Source of the DNA: Pagrus major
Lineage: Eukaryota > Chordata > Actinopteri > Spariformes > Sparidae
DNA: 64,000 nt
Direction: 5' to 3'
Assembly: GCF_040436345.1 (NCBI RefSeq)
Contig: NC_133233.1
Location: forward strand, 3,000,992 to 3,064,991
The notes under the pieces were generated by a model. That model was not told the origin of the DNA and ran no database searches. It worked only from the letters and a program-made list of their open reading frames with translations. Both the position numbers and the translations under genes were made by a program. Positions 32,201-42,479 of the stretch are shown one piece after another (positions within the stretch are counted from its first letter, which is position 1; each line of letters starts with the position of its first letter).

Positions 32201-35200
32201 GTGACAAGATTCCAAATCACTAGATGATGCGCCACTGCTCTAACCTGGTTACATGGGCAGTAAAATAGACAGCAAGAGGCCCTGCAACCCAAACGTGCCG
32301 CTCAAGCAGGATATGTGGACCGGGCATGAGAGCCACTGCTCAGCGTCAGACTCTCGTTCAGCAGCTAAACCAGGAACACAAAGAGGCCAGCAACAGCAGA
32401 GAGAGGCAACAGGGGAAACACCATGTAGAGCCGGAATATTTTCACATCTAATTAATTTAAGGTATATTTTGAACAAACCAGAGCTGATGTTAAGCTATTG
32501 TATAATGTTATGGTGAGTTTCATTTTATTGATGTCCAGTTTGAATGAAGTGTGTTTATCAGTAAGTTAACCGGTAATTATATAATTAAGCTAGTCTTAAA
32601 TTCAGAGGGTTTACGGTTGTAAGAATATTTCCTTTCTTTATTTTGTGTATTTATTAGACTAAAAAAAGCCAAGAGGGCTTGTAGAATATAGTAAACTCAC
32701 ACACATCTACCAACTAAAACATGGGAGGGGGGTAGGCAGTGGCCATGAGTCTGTAGAGAATTTTACCATCACAAATCCCTCCGCTGTTGCTCTTTTATAT
32801 TTTTTTTCACCATTTCTCCATGTCCTGTTGTAGCAAATGTATGACTTTGTGATTTTGGGCAATGTTAATATGACTTGACAATTGACAGCTTAATTTCAAA
32901 AGGGGAATATATTTTTAAAAAGTCTTAAGTTTGTTCTTCATTTTACTCATGTGTCATATTCCATGTCAAAATGAATGTGTTTCTCATTTATTTTGTGATT
33001 GCCTCTCTTGCCTGTGAAGATGTGTGAGTTGAGTGCCACCAGAACATTTATATCCAACCAACAAAGCAACAACAAGAGGTGTGATCCGCCTGACCCTACA
33101 CACAGCTCTCACCAACACATAGCAGCTTGGCAAATTTGGCAAATTTATTTGTGATAAGATACAGCAGTTCAATGTTTTTGCTGCATTCAGAACTTCTCTA
33201 TAAAAGCATACCAGTTATTTTGTACATGTGGTCCAAAGTGTGGAAATTCTGATGTCCCCAGCAGGTTAAAGATGATCTGGTTCTCAGCAGTTGCACCAGT
33301 AAAATCTCCTTATGGCAGAATCAATGCCATGCTAATGAGAGAGGCTGAGGGTTCATGACTGTTCTTCAGCAGTGCTGCAGTCATAAGCCTGACTGGAACA
33401 TTCCTGTCATGACTGCTCTGGCACTAAGTCCCCAGCTTTGTTTCCAACCAGCCACCAATAACCAGAGGATTCTGCTGGACAGACATCCAGAGGGACCCGT
33501 CACAGGTCTGGAATCTGTTCTCACTACTCTGATCAGCTAAACATACAGTTCACAAATACCAGAGCCAAGCTCCATTATCTGTACTTTAACAGAGGTGAAG
33601 CTGACAGATTTTTATTTCACTGACAAATGAGTTCTTACTGTCGTTTCCATTTCCCAGATTATTTAGTTTCCACACAAACTAATCTCTGACGTCAAATTTA
33701 CTTTCTACTGAAGAAGTAGTTCCTATAAATACTATCCCCAGTGTGTTCTGTGGATTATCCAGAGTAACATGGGCACTGTTTCTGGAAAACGATGTGCTGT
33801 TAAAGGTTTTAAAATGTAATTTTCAATGTTGTGAATAGCACAAATTTAAATTCCATTCACCTCCATTGTACTGGGTGGAGATAGGAATCTCAGAGACAGA
33901 TATTTTTAGTGAAAAATAAACCATACTGATATAAAAGGATAACACTCAAGGGAGAAGAAAATGTGTCTTTAAATTTTGGGTTAACCAATCCTTAAAGTAA
34001 TAGACCACTTAATTACATATTTAAACTAGGGACCATCTTGCGATGGGATCACACCAACCATGCTCTGAACTGTGACTACTCAGTAGTCATTACTACATTA
34101 TAACATGAGTACTGACGTAACTGTCGGACCCATGACTACTCATGGGTCTGAGTAACAACATGTTGACAGGCGTCACGGCTGGTGTGATCCCATCAACATG
34201 GTCTTGAGTTTTAGTTCATCCTTTTTTTGTCCTTTTTGCTCTTTTGTTCACTTTAGCAAGGAACAAACTCCCAAGCTGCATGTTTTGCTTTGTTTATCAA
34301 CCCACTATTTCATCCCCTGAATAATACATGTTGCGTGGCTTCAGTCTCCTCTTCCATTGCTGTAATCACTAGCCCTTTTCACACAGAGACTCCGCATTAT
34401 TGCCACAGCGAAGGCTCACTTTCTCTCCGCCTTTGTTTGTTCACACTGGACCAAGCAGCTCCGGTGTAAAGCCGCACCAGTGTGTCAATTCATACAGCAC
34501 GCCGGCGCCAAGATCCAAAAGAGGCATGACGGTACACATCATGACGTTGACTTCTGTGTGTTTTCTTCAATGTGTTTCTCTCTGTGTCCACCTGTTAATC
34601 TAAACATGTACCACCGACTGTTTATAATCATATGGATGCAGTTATAATGTGTTGTGATTGAGATCCTGACCCACCATGCATCCTGGAAAGTGACAAAGTT
34701 ACGTTTTTCGCTCTGAATTACATAATTACATAATCACCATCAGTAAACAGGACGCTGTCTGACTCTCTCACTCGCGGGGAGGGATGCTGTTTTCTGGGGG
34801 CAAGTTCACTGAAGTCTCGGTCGGGAGGGCTGACCGTCACGGTGATTTTTTTCAAAACAGTAACTACAACAACACAATAGTGGAAGGAGACAAACATATG
34901 GTGAGTTAAAGTTTTTTGCCGGGGACAGACGCAGTTTTTCAGGCAGAAATGTATACTGTTTATTTGATCCATAAGGAGTATCTCAATAATTTTAGAAATG
35001 TTAATTTATCACAATATACTGTGTATTGACATCACAATATAGAATTGCATATACTGTTATAGCGAATCCACATATCAAACCTCATAAGAGTTCCTCAAAA
35101 CTGGGTGTATATAAAGGGAGAATATCTCACAAGACTCTGGTACGTCTTTACAATGAAATACTTGTCAGGTGAGACCCAACAAACCAGAACCCACATAACA

Positions 35201-35473
35201 CTCAACTCTCCATCGTTGAGTGTTCCAGCATATAAAAACAGGACAAGCAGCATTTTTCATACCTGTTCCTCATTCATCACATTCTTGTAACTGTACCGTG
35301 ACTTTTTTTGCTGTTGGATGATCTTCCTCATTGAGAAAGATACCTGGACCTCTACAACCTATAATGTAGTGATACTTCAGAAATGATACAGACACTATAC
35401 ACAATTCCTGCCAATGAAAAAAAGAGCCAAATTAAGCTGTGTCGTAGCATCATTTAGATGAGCTCTCACTTAC

Positions 35474-35521
<48 letters not shown>

Positions 35522-35522
35522 C

Positions 35523-35574
<52 letters not shown>

Positions 35575-35619
35575 CATATATACATATATATACATATATA
35601 CATATATATATATATATAC

Positions 35620-35716
<97 letters not shown>

Positions 35717-35721
35717 GATAT

Positions 35722-35770
<49 letters not shown>

Positions 35771-37107
35771 TATATATAGTAATTAATTTTTTTTTAATTA
35801 AAATGTAACATCCAGTGGTCACATATACTTCTCTTCTCTCTTCAGATGCACTTTAAAATATTGAATACATAAATGCAGTTTCTGTGTGAGTGTATGAATA
35901 TTGATTGGGAAATTGACTGCGATGCAAGGGGGCGCCAGCTAAAATCTTACCTAGGGCACCAAATTGGTCAGGGTCAGCACTGACAATAAAGCATGTGGAA
36001 ACAATGTCCACATACTACTTGTCATATACTGCATTTTCCTGTCTATCTACAGTAGATGTTTAAAGTAGTACTACAGCAGTTGTAACACTTGTTTTGAACA
36101 GAATAAATGGCATTCAGCACAGATTAAGTTTTACAGTTCAAAATTTGATATTGTTAATATGTACTTGGAACGAGAATGTCTTTCAAAAGCCGATCTATTT
36201 ATGAGAAAGAGGAAGTGTAATTCAATGAGCATGATCTTGTGATGCAACCCAAGTTAAATGTCAGCATTGTTGTAAGTTTCATGTTTCAAGATTTTTTCAG
36301 AGTTCATATTCTTATGCGATCTACATATGGCGCCTGTCAGTGCTAGATGGAGTTGAATGGGTTTGTGTAAATCAATATTTAAACAGTTTAGTATTGAACC
36401 TCTACAAAGATGAGGGACTCACAAGATACAGATTAGGAAAATAACACTCACAATCTGTGCAGCAGATATAGAAGATATCCTGACTCTTAGTCTTTTGTAT
36501 GTGTCAAGATCAATTAGACCCTCCCAGCCTGGGTGCACTCACCATGTCAGGTCTGAGTCTGAACACCAGAGGAAGAGAGTACCGCAGGGCATTCAGAGTG
36601 CTGATAACAGAGGAACTCCAAGACTGTTGGACCTCCCGGCTCCGTGGGATCCGACAGATGGTGAACTGGGGAACAAGGGCAAATGTCCATCAGGGGTGCT
36701 CAGAGATGTTGCAGTTTGCATTGCAACAAATACAGATTCATCAGAAAGATTTTACTTCCACCATGAAGGTTCTGTTTTCACCCATGTCTGTTTGTTTGTT
36801 GGTTTGTCAGCAGGAATACACAAAAAGTACTGAACAGACAGTTGGATGGAGGATGGGTCTTGGCCCATAATAAACTACATTAAGTGTTGGTGCAGATCTG
36901 GAAAAAGGGGCGGATCCAGGATTTTTTTCACATGCACAGGCCATTTTTCCACATTTTTGTTAATTTCTCAGGGAATAATGGATGGATCCTGATGGAACAA
37001 ATCAGCCATATTTAGGTGGTTGCTATCTATCAGTGAGTACAATTTGATGCAGATCTTAATAAAAATGTATTATTCTTCCACAACATAATGGAGATCATGA
37101 TTCCATC

Positions 37108-37141
<34 letters not shown>

Positions 37142-40100
37142 CTTTATTTATCCCGAGGGAAATTCAAGTGACATCTGCATTGTTTTGTTGTCCTAGTGAT
37201 CACTGTTACACAAATAGTGAGCTTAAATTATGGTTAAGCAGTTATGGGTGGTTTTAAATTTAGAGTGATACAGGACAAGCATATTTGATATTGGATTAGG
37301 CTTGACTAAATTAAAGGGGACTGTTGGGAGGTAAGCACTCTACTGAGTAACTCATTTGGATAAAGTGACTTTCAGCTCTCATAACTCAGACTTCACAGGT
37401 GCTTACCAGCTCATGAACAGAGGGCTATTCCAGAAAGGAGGTTCAACAAACTCTGAGGCTATCCCTGAACTCTGAGTTGACTTACCCTGTGAAGTGAAAC
37501 TCTGAGTTTTCAGTTCCAGAACAGCTGATCTGAGTTAGGTAAGTCGACTCTGAGTATGTTAACTCTGAGTTGAGCTCGTGCCTTACGACTAGTAAAAAGC
37601 CATCATCAATGGAGCTCCGATACTGTGATTCACCATGGCAACAGGGGAGAAAACAGGAAGCAGACATTTTCTGGGAAAAAAAAAAAAGTAACACGGCTGC
37701 GGCCGTAATAAAAATCACTGACAGAGTTTTAGATGCGGTCGTCTTTTCATTTTGAATTTAACATCACTTTCCTTTATATTAGCCTTTGAGGAAGTGGTTG
37801 AATGTTGTTCAATGTTTTATTTTATTTTATTTTAGGCTATTTTATTTAACTTAAATCGGCTGAAAATGAAATCTCACAATGGCTCCTCACTTTGGTTTTA
37901 TTTCACATATTAAACAAAGTAAAAGTTTATTCAGTGGATATTTTAACTTGTAGTAGCTTTTACCACCAACAGATGCTGTTTAACACACATCTGTGACCTA
38001 ACATCCTGCTGAGTAGATGAACATGAAGTGGTGCCCACCTCCACCTCCACCACGTCCGCCAGAGGCAGAGGAGCTGGTCCTGAGTCAGGTCGCTGGGTGA
38101 CCAGAGGCTGAGGACAGGCGTCACTCACCCCCAGGACCCAACATTAGAGGCAGACACACACTTACTGTCTACAGATTGAACTAGAAGTCATTTAATCTTA
38201 TACTCAATGTGGCGGCAAACTAGAAACACGGACTTTGAAATTACGTTGTTGGAAAAAATACAATAGGCTATACTGATGGTTACTTTTGTAGCTATCTGTG
38301 GGAAATACTGAAAGCCAAATGAAATGTGAGTTATTTCTCTTTTTCTGGCTGCTGGAAGGTGACTGATTAACCTGCGAAGTGATTAAAAAAAAACAAAAAA
38401 AACAAAGAGGATTGTTCAGATCTGAGAGCACGTCAGCGATGACGTGTAGCCTGATATTCGCTGTGCGGCCGGAGAATATAAATGACGGACTGATGAGAAG
38501 CGGTCTACTGTTCGGTTCGGTCCTCATCAGGGAGTGAGAGCTCATCTAAATGAATCTAAATTCTCCTCCTGGTGTAAAACTATGTGAATTATTTCTGCTT
38601 CAACATGATCGGACTGAGAAGGAAAGGACAGCCGCTGTCAGACAGCTCCGTCAGACTCAGGGTTTCTTCAGGTAAACCTGCCAGTGAGCAGGTTAGGTTC
38701 ACAGAGTAAGTTACCGCAGTAACAGACCCAGAGTTGAAGTTACCTCTCTTTCTGGAACTGAAAACTCAGAGTTTCTCTCATCTCAGGGTTAACAAACTCA
38801 GAGTTTTCACAAAACCCGCTTTCTGGAATACCCCCCAGGTCATTGTTAGAGTTTTCCAGTGAGTCTACACTTAACTATACTTCCACACAACAGTAAAGGT
38901 TCTGTTCACCCAAATTATACTGATATCAAACCATGCAGATATTTGGTGAGATTTCTGTCTCTAGCTCAATTTAATAAATATGGATGAAATTTCATTTGTG
39001 GTCGCAAAGCGTCTTTCACAACAACCCACAGACCCCTTGTTATCATCAGTGGAAAGTAGTCCCTGGGGCATTTGGCGAACCATATAACCACAACATTGTG
39101 GCTGGGTACCTTTGTTGCATGTCATTATGTCAGCCCCCTCTTCCCAATATTTTCTGTCTATATCTGTCCTGTAAGCTGCTCAATAAAGAGGTAAAATGCT
39201 AAAGAAAATATTTTTAGGAAAACCTCTGTGGATTATCAGTACCAGAGAAATAGAGAAGCACAGATGACAAGTGTACTCATGCCACCTGCTGGTGCATATT
39301 CACACTGTGCCACAGATAATCTTATCGGCTTTCTCTGACAACTTTGTTTTTTGGTGTTAATTTGCACACTGCTCTGTAACGTCCATATTCACACATTCAC
39401 CCCTGACTCTGACAAAGGTTTACTTCATTCAATATCTATGTGTATTAATAATACAGTATATAATATATAATATGCACTTATATAACTTGCTGAAAACAGA
39501 ATTAGTTTTTTCTACATCTAAAACAATATTTAACATTATTACATATACATACATATAATATATTGTATATACATATATACACACACACACACACACATAC
39601 ATATACGTATATATATGTATATATATGTGTGTATATATGTATATATATATATATATATATAATACTTAAACAAATAGATAAAATGATATCAGTGATATTG
39701 GTGAGTATGGTATTGTACAGAGCCAAAGGATTCTAAAAGACAACACGAACCCCAGCCACAGTGTGTTCACCCTGCTGCCATCTGGAAAAAGATATCCACT
39801 GCCATACCACCAGACTACAGAGCAGCTTCTTTCCTTGGGCTGTGAGACTCAATTCATCCTCAACACTCCATTTTATAAAAAAGATTGTTTTGGGTTTGTT
39901 TGTTTAAAAAAAAAAAAATCGAAATAAATTTACCTTGTAACTTGTAAATGCAAGGCTACCCCATCAATCACCTCACACTCTCGTGACCTTTAGCAGGGGC
40001 CCAACCCCATGGTCTACAACCACTGGACGAAAATAATTAAAACTCGCTGCTCCTGGACCAGCTACAACATTAAAACTGTACTTATGCATTGATGCACTCA

Positions 40101-41568
40101 TTTTCACAATCTAATAATGCAACAGATGATAATTTATCAGTCACTAGATGTCAAGTACTTTTACTGATGATATTTTAAGTACATTTTGCTGATAATACTT
40201 TTTACTTTTATTTAAGTATAGTTTGACTGCAGGACTTTTACTTGTAATGGACTATTTTACAATGTTGTATTGGTACTTTTACTTAAGTAAAGAATTTAAA
40301 AAATCCCTGTTGGTTAGAGCTTGCCTGTATGTGTTTGTCTGTGGTGGTCAGGCTGCTGAATCTCTAAAAAATTAAATCAAACATAATTTCTGGGGACAAT
40401 GGTAGGGACATACCCCTACCATCCACACCCAAATATACCCATATTCACAGCTGTGTACCTGTGGGTCAGAGTCTGAGTGTTGGTTAAAGCTTTCAAGGGT
40501 GCAGATTTTCTCCTCACTCATCCTGTCAGTGTCAGCAATAACATAGTGTCGAGGTGTGTAGGCTGCAGAAAGGCACTCCATCACCCGCAAGATCTCTGAG
40601 GTGTGACCACCTGGAAAACATTTAAGACACACTGTTAACTACACATTATGTAAACATGATGAAAATAAATGTGAACGACAGCCCTGTCAGTGCTCAAGGC
40701 AGTGACATTAGGACTAACAAGACCCTTTGATGGAAGATATTGACATGGAACAAATTCGTTTTTCCAATTTTTGTCACAGACTTTTCTGCATCTGTTAAAA
40801 ATTCTAAATATTTTATATCTTCAGATTTACTATGTTAGTAACGAAATACCCACGAAGGTGGAGGCTGTCCACATAATTCTGGCCATGTAGTGTATCCGCT
40901 CTCATCATTACTATCAGATGATTGGCCTATCAGTGTCTGGAGCAAAACAGAGCAAAGCAGTGTCAAACTTTTTTATGTTTTGCACTTTTGGGAACTGTAG
41001 GCTATATTTCGCCATGGTTCTGTGATTATTTGATTTCGACATATCTTATAAGTGTCTTATAAGATCGGGACTGTTCTAAATACTGGCGAAAAAATAATAA
41101 CGCTGGAAAAGATCTCGTTTAAAAAAAGCTAACGTTACACCCCTACCCTACTGAAAACTTTGGTACAGCCCGGCAAAATATGCTTCGTTAGCGTGGAAGC
41201 TAAGGAAGTCAGCTAATGGCAGAGCGGGGAAACGTTGCTCTGCTTGTTCGCCCTTTAGCGCTACAATTTGAAACAATGACTAACAGGCTGGAAAGTACAA
41301 CATATCGCTTCAGTCATAATAACTGACTGAGGAACCGATTATGTTAACTGGTTATGACCCAGACAACAGCACATATCAGGGGTATCGTGGTACATGGATG
41401 TAAATGAATAACATTAATGTTACCTGAACCCGCAACGATCAGAACAGCGACCGAACCTTTTGTTCCAGGTTTATAGTTTGATCCACTTTTCACAACAATA
41501 TATAACCTGATAAGAAATAGCAAACATGTAAGTAGGACAACTAACACAGCTCCTACCAGGAACGCCAT
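25973..41568 (-). CDS. ALG14: ALG14, UDP-GlcNAc transferase membrane subunit, complete four-exon gene
   Basis: Joined exons on the minus strand (41568-41424, 40610-40459, 36665-36543, 26203-25973) give 651 bp, or 216 codons plus stop, the same length as human ALG14. ALG14 is the ER-membrane partner that recruits the catalytic ALG13 to the cytosolic face. There the pair adds the second GlcNAc to dolichol-PP-GlcNAc in N-glycan precursor synthesis. Residues about 4-24 form the membrane anchor. VAGSGGHT (about 45-52) is the glycosyltransferase-fold loop. HYVIADTD follows, then RIPRSREV (104-111), CNGPGT (143-148) and YVESICR. The C-terminus FLGRIV matches the conserved ALG14 end. All junctions are GT-AG and in phase. 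Intron 3 is 10.3 kb and full of repeats; introns 1 and 2 are 0.8 and 3.8 kb. A CG-rich segment precedes the ATG. CNN3 follows on the same strand. Confidence 0.95.
26733..27912 (+). mobile_element. Non-autonomous element 'TAGGGCCCGAGCGC...GAGGGCC' with internal tandem units
   Basis: It starts TTAGGGCCCGAGCGCTTG, continues CGAGGACCTATTGTATCTG, and ends near GTGGGTCGAGGGCCTG. This is a common fish dispersed element. Inside, a unit of about 260 bp is repeated: CAATTTCCCATCTACAC, then TTGCCCTGAATACG and CTATGCATCAATACTG, occur at about 27387-27460 and 27647-27720. Two variants of GAAATTTGCAGGACTCA also occur (26975, 27520). It contains short open frames but no domain. It lies in ALG14 intron 3. 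Confidence 0.65.
27913..29205. other. ALG14 intron 3, no feature
   Basis: AT-rich intron DNA; nothing supported. Confidence 0.4.
29211..29243 (+). repeat. Left fragment of the 12-bp minisatellite
   Basis: AGAGGTAGTATCAGAGGTAG-type units, nearly three copies, stand directly outside the 3' tail of the L2 insertion. They match the unit of the large array beyond the insertion at 30491. Confidence 0.8.
29240..30480 (-). mobile_element. L2-type LINE, 5'-truncated, lodged in the minisatellite
   Basis: Minus-strand coding includes [15 protein letters not shown] and SYLTDR at about 30390-30480, the reverse-transcriptase box CFADDVQIY at about 30245-30270, and then, after a frame change, [15 protein letters not shown] long intact C-terminal stretch follows (29437-30220) with [29 protein letters not shown] and PKLWNNLP. 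These are landmarks of fish L2/Maui-like elements. The 3' end carries AATAAAGC and a (TTGAC)n tail at 29243-29265, as this clade usually does. The N-terminal endonuclease and most of the RT are missing, so it is dead. It lies in the same strand sense as ALG14. Confidence 0.85.
30491..31450 (+). repeat. 12-bp minisatellite, about 80 units, strictly in phase
   Basis: The unit is RTRTCAGAGGTA. Counting by hand gives 80 consecutive 12-bp units with no insertion or deletion over 960 bp. Variation is almost wholly A/G at unit positions 1 and 3, giving GTAT, GTGT, ATAT and ATGT types. Other changes are rare (about eight). Types are clustered: GTAT-rich on the left, a 36-bp higher-order repeat ATAT-GTGT-GTGT at units 51-60, and alternating GTAT/ATAT at the right end. 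Because 12 is divisible by three, every frame is periodic and several are open on both strands. The 270- and 356-codon frames are a consequence of this, not genes. It lies in ALG14 intron 3. Confidence 0.95.
31600..32186 (-). mobile_element. Repeat element, left member of an inverted pair
   Basis: From about 31610 to 32186 this is the reverse complement of 34371-34960. The closest part (31727-31935 against 34645-34845) has only a handful of mismatches over about 190 bp. The outer end reads GAAAAGGGCTATAG here and CTAGCCCTTTTCACACAG in the partner, probably the element terminus. No coding capacity. Superfamily not determined. Confidence 0.7.
32187..34020. other. Spacer between the inverted pair
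   Basis: ALG14 intron 3. A somewhat GC-richer patch at 32240-32450 and AT-rich DNA otherwise. No supported gene. Confidence 0.35.
34030..34205. mobile_element. Fold-back element
   Basis: GACCATCTTGCGATGGGATC (from 34031) pairs with the reverse complement of text ending at about 34207, across GGGATCACACCA / TGGTGTGATCCC. The centre contains an exact hairpin, ACCCATGA-CTAC-TCATGGGT, at 34128-34147. No coding; a small MITE-like fold-back. Confidence 0.6.
34371..34960 (+). mobile_element. Repeat element, right member of the inverted pair
   Basis: Begins CTAGCCCTTTTCACACAG and shares with the left member CACCTGTTAATCT, AACATGTACC, CATATGGATGCAGTTATAA, CCACCATGCATCCTGGAAAG, CTCGCGGGGAGGGATGCTG and GCCGGGGACAGACGCAG, in the opposite orientation. 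The terminal region beyond 34480 is more diverged. Confidence 0.7.
35472..35781. repeat. TA/TATATAC-rich array, ~310 bp
   Basis: Almost pure TA dinucleotides with interspersed TATATACATATA and TAGATA variants. It abuts the inner side of a rearranged hAT copy whose relative at 14450 has a short TA tract near the corresponding position. The I/Y-repeat open frames across it are artefacts. It lies in ALG14 intron 3. Confidence 0.95.
35783..35982 (-). mobile_element. Internally deleted relative of the 13700-15323 hAT element
   Basis: The right end reads AATTGGTCAGGGTCAGCACTG, the reverse of the 13700 element's left end. Inward, GCAAGGGGGCGCCAGC matches 13745-13765. Then, after a deletion of the part equivalent to about 13815-14310, CCAGTGGTCACATATACTTC matches 14345-14365 reversed. 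Confidence 0.75.
36543..36665 (-). CDS. ALG14: ALG14 exon 3
   Basis: A 41-codon exon that no long same-strand open frame reveals. The acceptor is TTGCCCTTGTTCCCCAG above 36665 and the donor GTGAGT below 36543. It reads [16 protein letters not shown], then [11 protein letters not shown], matching the [12 protein letters not shown] and RxxPD blocks of ALG14. Phase 0 at both ends fits exons 2 and 4. Residue Cys103 replaces the aromatic or His residue I expect just before RIPR. Confidence 0.92.
36757..37105 (+). repeat. Dispersed repeat, 'CTCCGCCAAGGAGG' family, copy C
   Basis: CTTCCACCATGAAGGTTCTG, GTTGGTTTGTCAGCAGG, GGATGGGTCTTGGCCC and CCACAACATAATGGAGATC are in family order. It lies about 90 bp from the acceptor of ALG14 exon 3, in intron 2. 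Confidence 0.7.
37108..37175 (+). mobile_element. (AGAT)n plus LINE/SINE 3' tail
   Basis: Eight AGAT units followed by CTTTATTTATCCCGAGGG and AAATTCAAG, a very common fish non-LTR 3' terminus in minus sense. Only the tail is present. Confidence 0.65.
37422..38836 (+). mobile_element. Harbinger-like DNA element with a residual promoter and first exon
   Basis: The left end GGGCTATTCCAGAAAGGAGG and the right end CTTTCTGGAATACCCCCC are inverted copies. Subterminal ACTCTGAGTTxA words are repeated inward on both sides. Inside, TATAAA at 38477-38482 is followed by ATG at 38605, a run of about 22 codons starting [12 protein letters not shown], and a GTAAAC donor near 38672. The 3' exons of any encoded protein are missing. 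It resembles fish Harbinger/ISL2EU-type elements by its ends, but I could not fix a target duplication. Confidence 0.6.
39535..39662. repeat. TA/CA compound microsatellite
   Basis: Mixed ATAC, (CA)n and (TA)n tracts in ALG14 intron 2, ending in (TA)n at about 39660. Confidence 0.85.
39745..39955 (+). mobile_element. LINE 3' fragment
   Basis: Text through TTCACCCTGCTGCCATCTGG, then CCACCAGACTACAGAGCAGC and ATTCATCCTCAACACTCC, is the C-terminal coding and 3' UTR of the non-LTR family also seen at 23161-23300 and 9315-9395. It runs into a poly-A-like stretch at about 39905. Confidence 0.65.
40135..40310 (+). mobile_element. hAT (Tol2-like) fragment
   Basis: Repeated TACTTTTACT/AAGTA words with GCAGGACTTTTACTTGTAAT and TTGGTACTTTTACTTAAGTA, matching subterminal regions of fish hAT elements. 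Ends are not intact. It lies in ALG14 intron 2, 150 bp from exon 2. Confidence 0.55.
40459..40610 (-). CDS. ALG14: ALG14 exon 2
   Basis: Acceptor TTTTCCAG just above 40610. The exon begins by completing the glycine codon, then [13 protein letters not shown] and [11 protein letters not shown], and ends DSDPQ at a GTACAC donor (phase 0). Confidence 0.93.
41424..41568 (-). CDS. ALG14: ALG14 exon 1
   Basis: ATG at 41568-41566. It encodes the hydrophobic anchor and VLIVAGS, and ends after the first base of the Gly49 codon at a GTAACA donor (phase 1). Confidence 0.93.
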
Positions 41569-41660
41569 GACGGCTACGGCGGCTCACTAGTACAAAATCA
41601 GGTGCGGCGTCTTCGCCGCTTTTGTTCCCTGAGTTCAGGCTTTCAGGCAGATGTTCCTTT
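41569..41660 (-). promoter_or_regulatory. ALG14 5' flank, CG-rich
   Basis: Upstream of the ALG14 ATG is a CG-rich stretch (GACGGCTACGGCGGCTC, then GTGCGGCGTCTTCGCCGC). It contrasts with the surrounding AT-rich DNA and fits a TATA-less housekeeping promoter. Start site not determined. Confidence 0.45.
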
Positions 41661-41918
41661 CAAGCTGCGTAGGCTACAAAAATTGCCCCCAGTTATTGTT
41701 GGAAGCGAAAATATGATCGTTAATAAATCCCCTGTTACGTGCAGATAGGATACAATGTAACACCGCACAACTGAAACAATATTTTTATTTGCAATTGTTG
41801 CCACCCAGCTTGATCTGGTGAGACTCCCTTTCCACTGCATGGAGGATGTCTGCTTTGGCTGGAGTTTAGTCCATTCTCACATATCAGAACCCTGGATAAA
41901 ATACCCTGCTGAACATTT

Positions 41919-41931
<13 letters not shown>

Positions 41932-41996
<65 letters not shown>

Positions 41997-41998
41997 GT
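41932..41998. repeat. (GT)n microsatellite
   Basis: About 33 GT units with one interruption (GTGTGTTTGTGTG), about 360 bp upstream of ALG14. Confidence 0.95.
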
Positions 41999-42158
41999 TA
42001 GTATATGTAAAGATAGTGTACAAAATATCATCTGCAGACATTACATTTTTATAAATAGTGCTCAACGGTAACTGAAAGAGTATACAAAACACAAAATATA
42101 CAATATAGACTTTATACAAAGGCTGGGATGATTGATGCTATATGCTATAATTGCAGGG

Positions 42159-42470
42159 CAGAGCTGGCCCAAGGCTTTATGGGGCCCTAAGCAGGGGCCC
42201 CCTGCCCCCAGCTAAATGCACCACCCGCCTCAGCGCTGCCAATATTGTCAATGCTCCATCATTTGTCAATTGTACAAATGGAATTTGTGCGGAAATGATT
42301 AAACCAGTAGTACGGACTTTTCAGTCCGTTAAAATAATATCAAAATATGTTATTTTTCATTTGTATGATTACCACTCATATAACATATCACACAAAGCTG
42401 TCATGTGTGACATTTCAAGAGGTGGGCCCCAAGCAACCACTTAGTCCACTTATTGCTTGGGCCGGCCCTG
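42159..42470 (+). mobile_element. Short hAT-type MITE
   Basis: Ends CAGAGCTGGCCCAAGGC and TTGCTTGGGCCGGCCCTG. The flanks TTGCAGGG (42151-42158) and TTCCAGGG (42471-42478) form an 8-bp target duplication with one change. Non-coding, 312 bp. Its terminal CTGGCCC/GGCCGGCCCTG resembles the ends of the 13700 element. Confidence 0.75.
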
Positions 42471-42479
42471 TTCCAGGGA

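Noticed and set aside
35458..35822. I/Y-repeat open frames on both strands
   Set aside because: Translation of a TA-rich microsatellite.
36495..36870. Plus-strand open frames of 112 and 123 codons
   Set aside because: They overlap ALG14 exon 3 and a dispersed repeat on the other strand; no domain.
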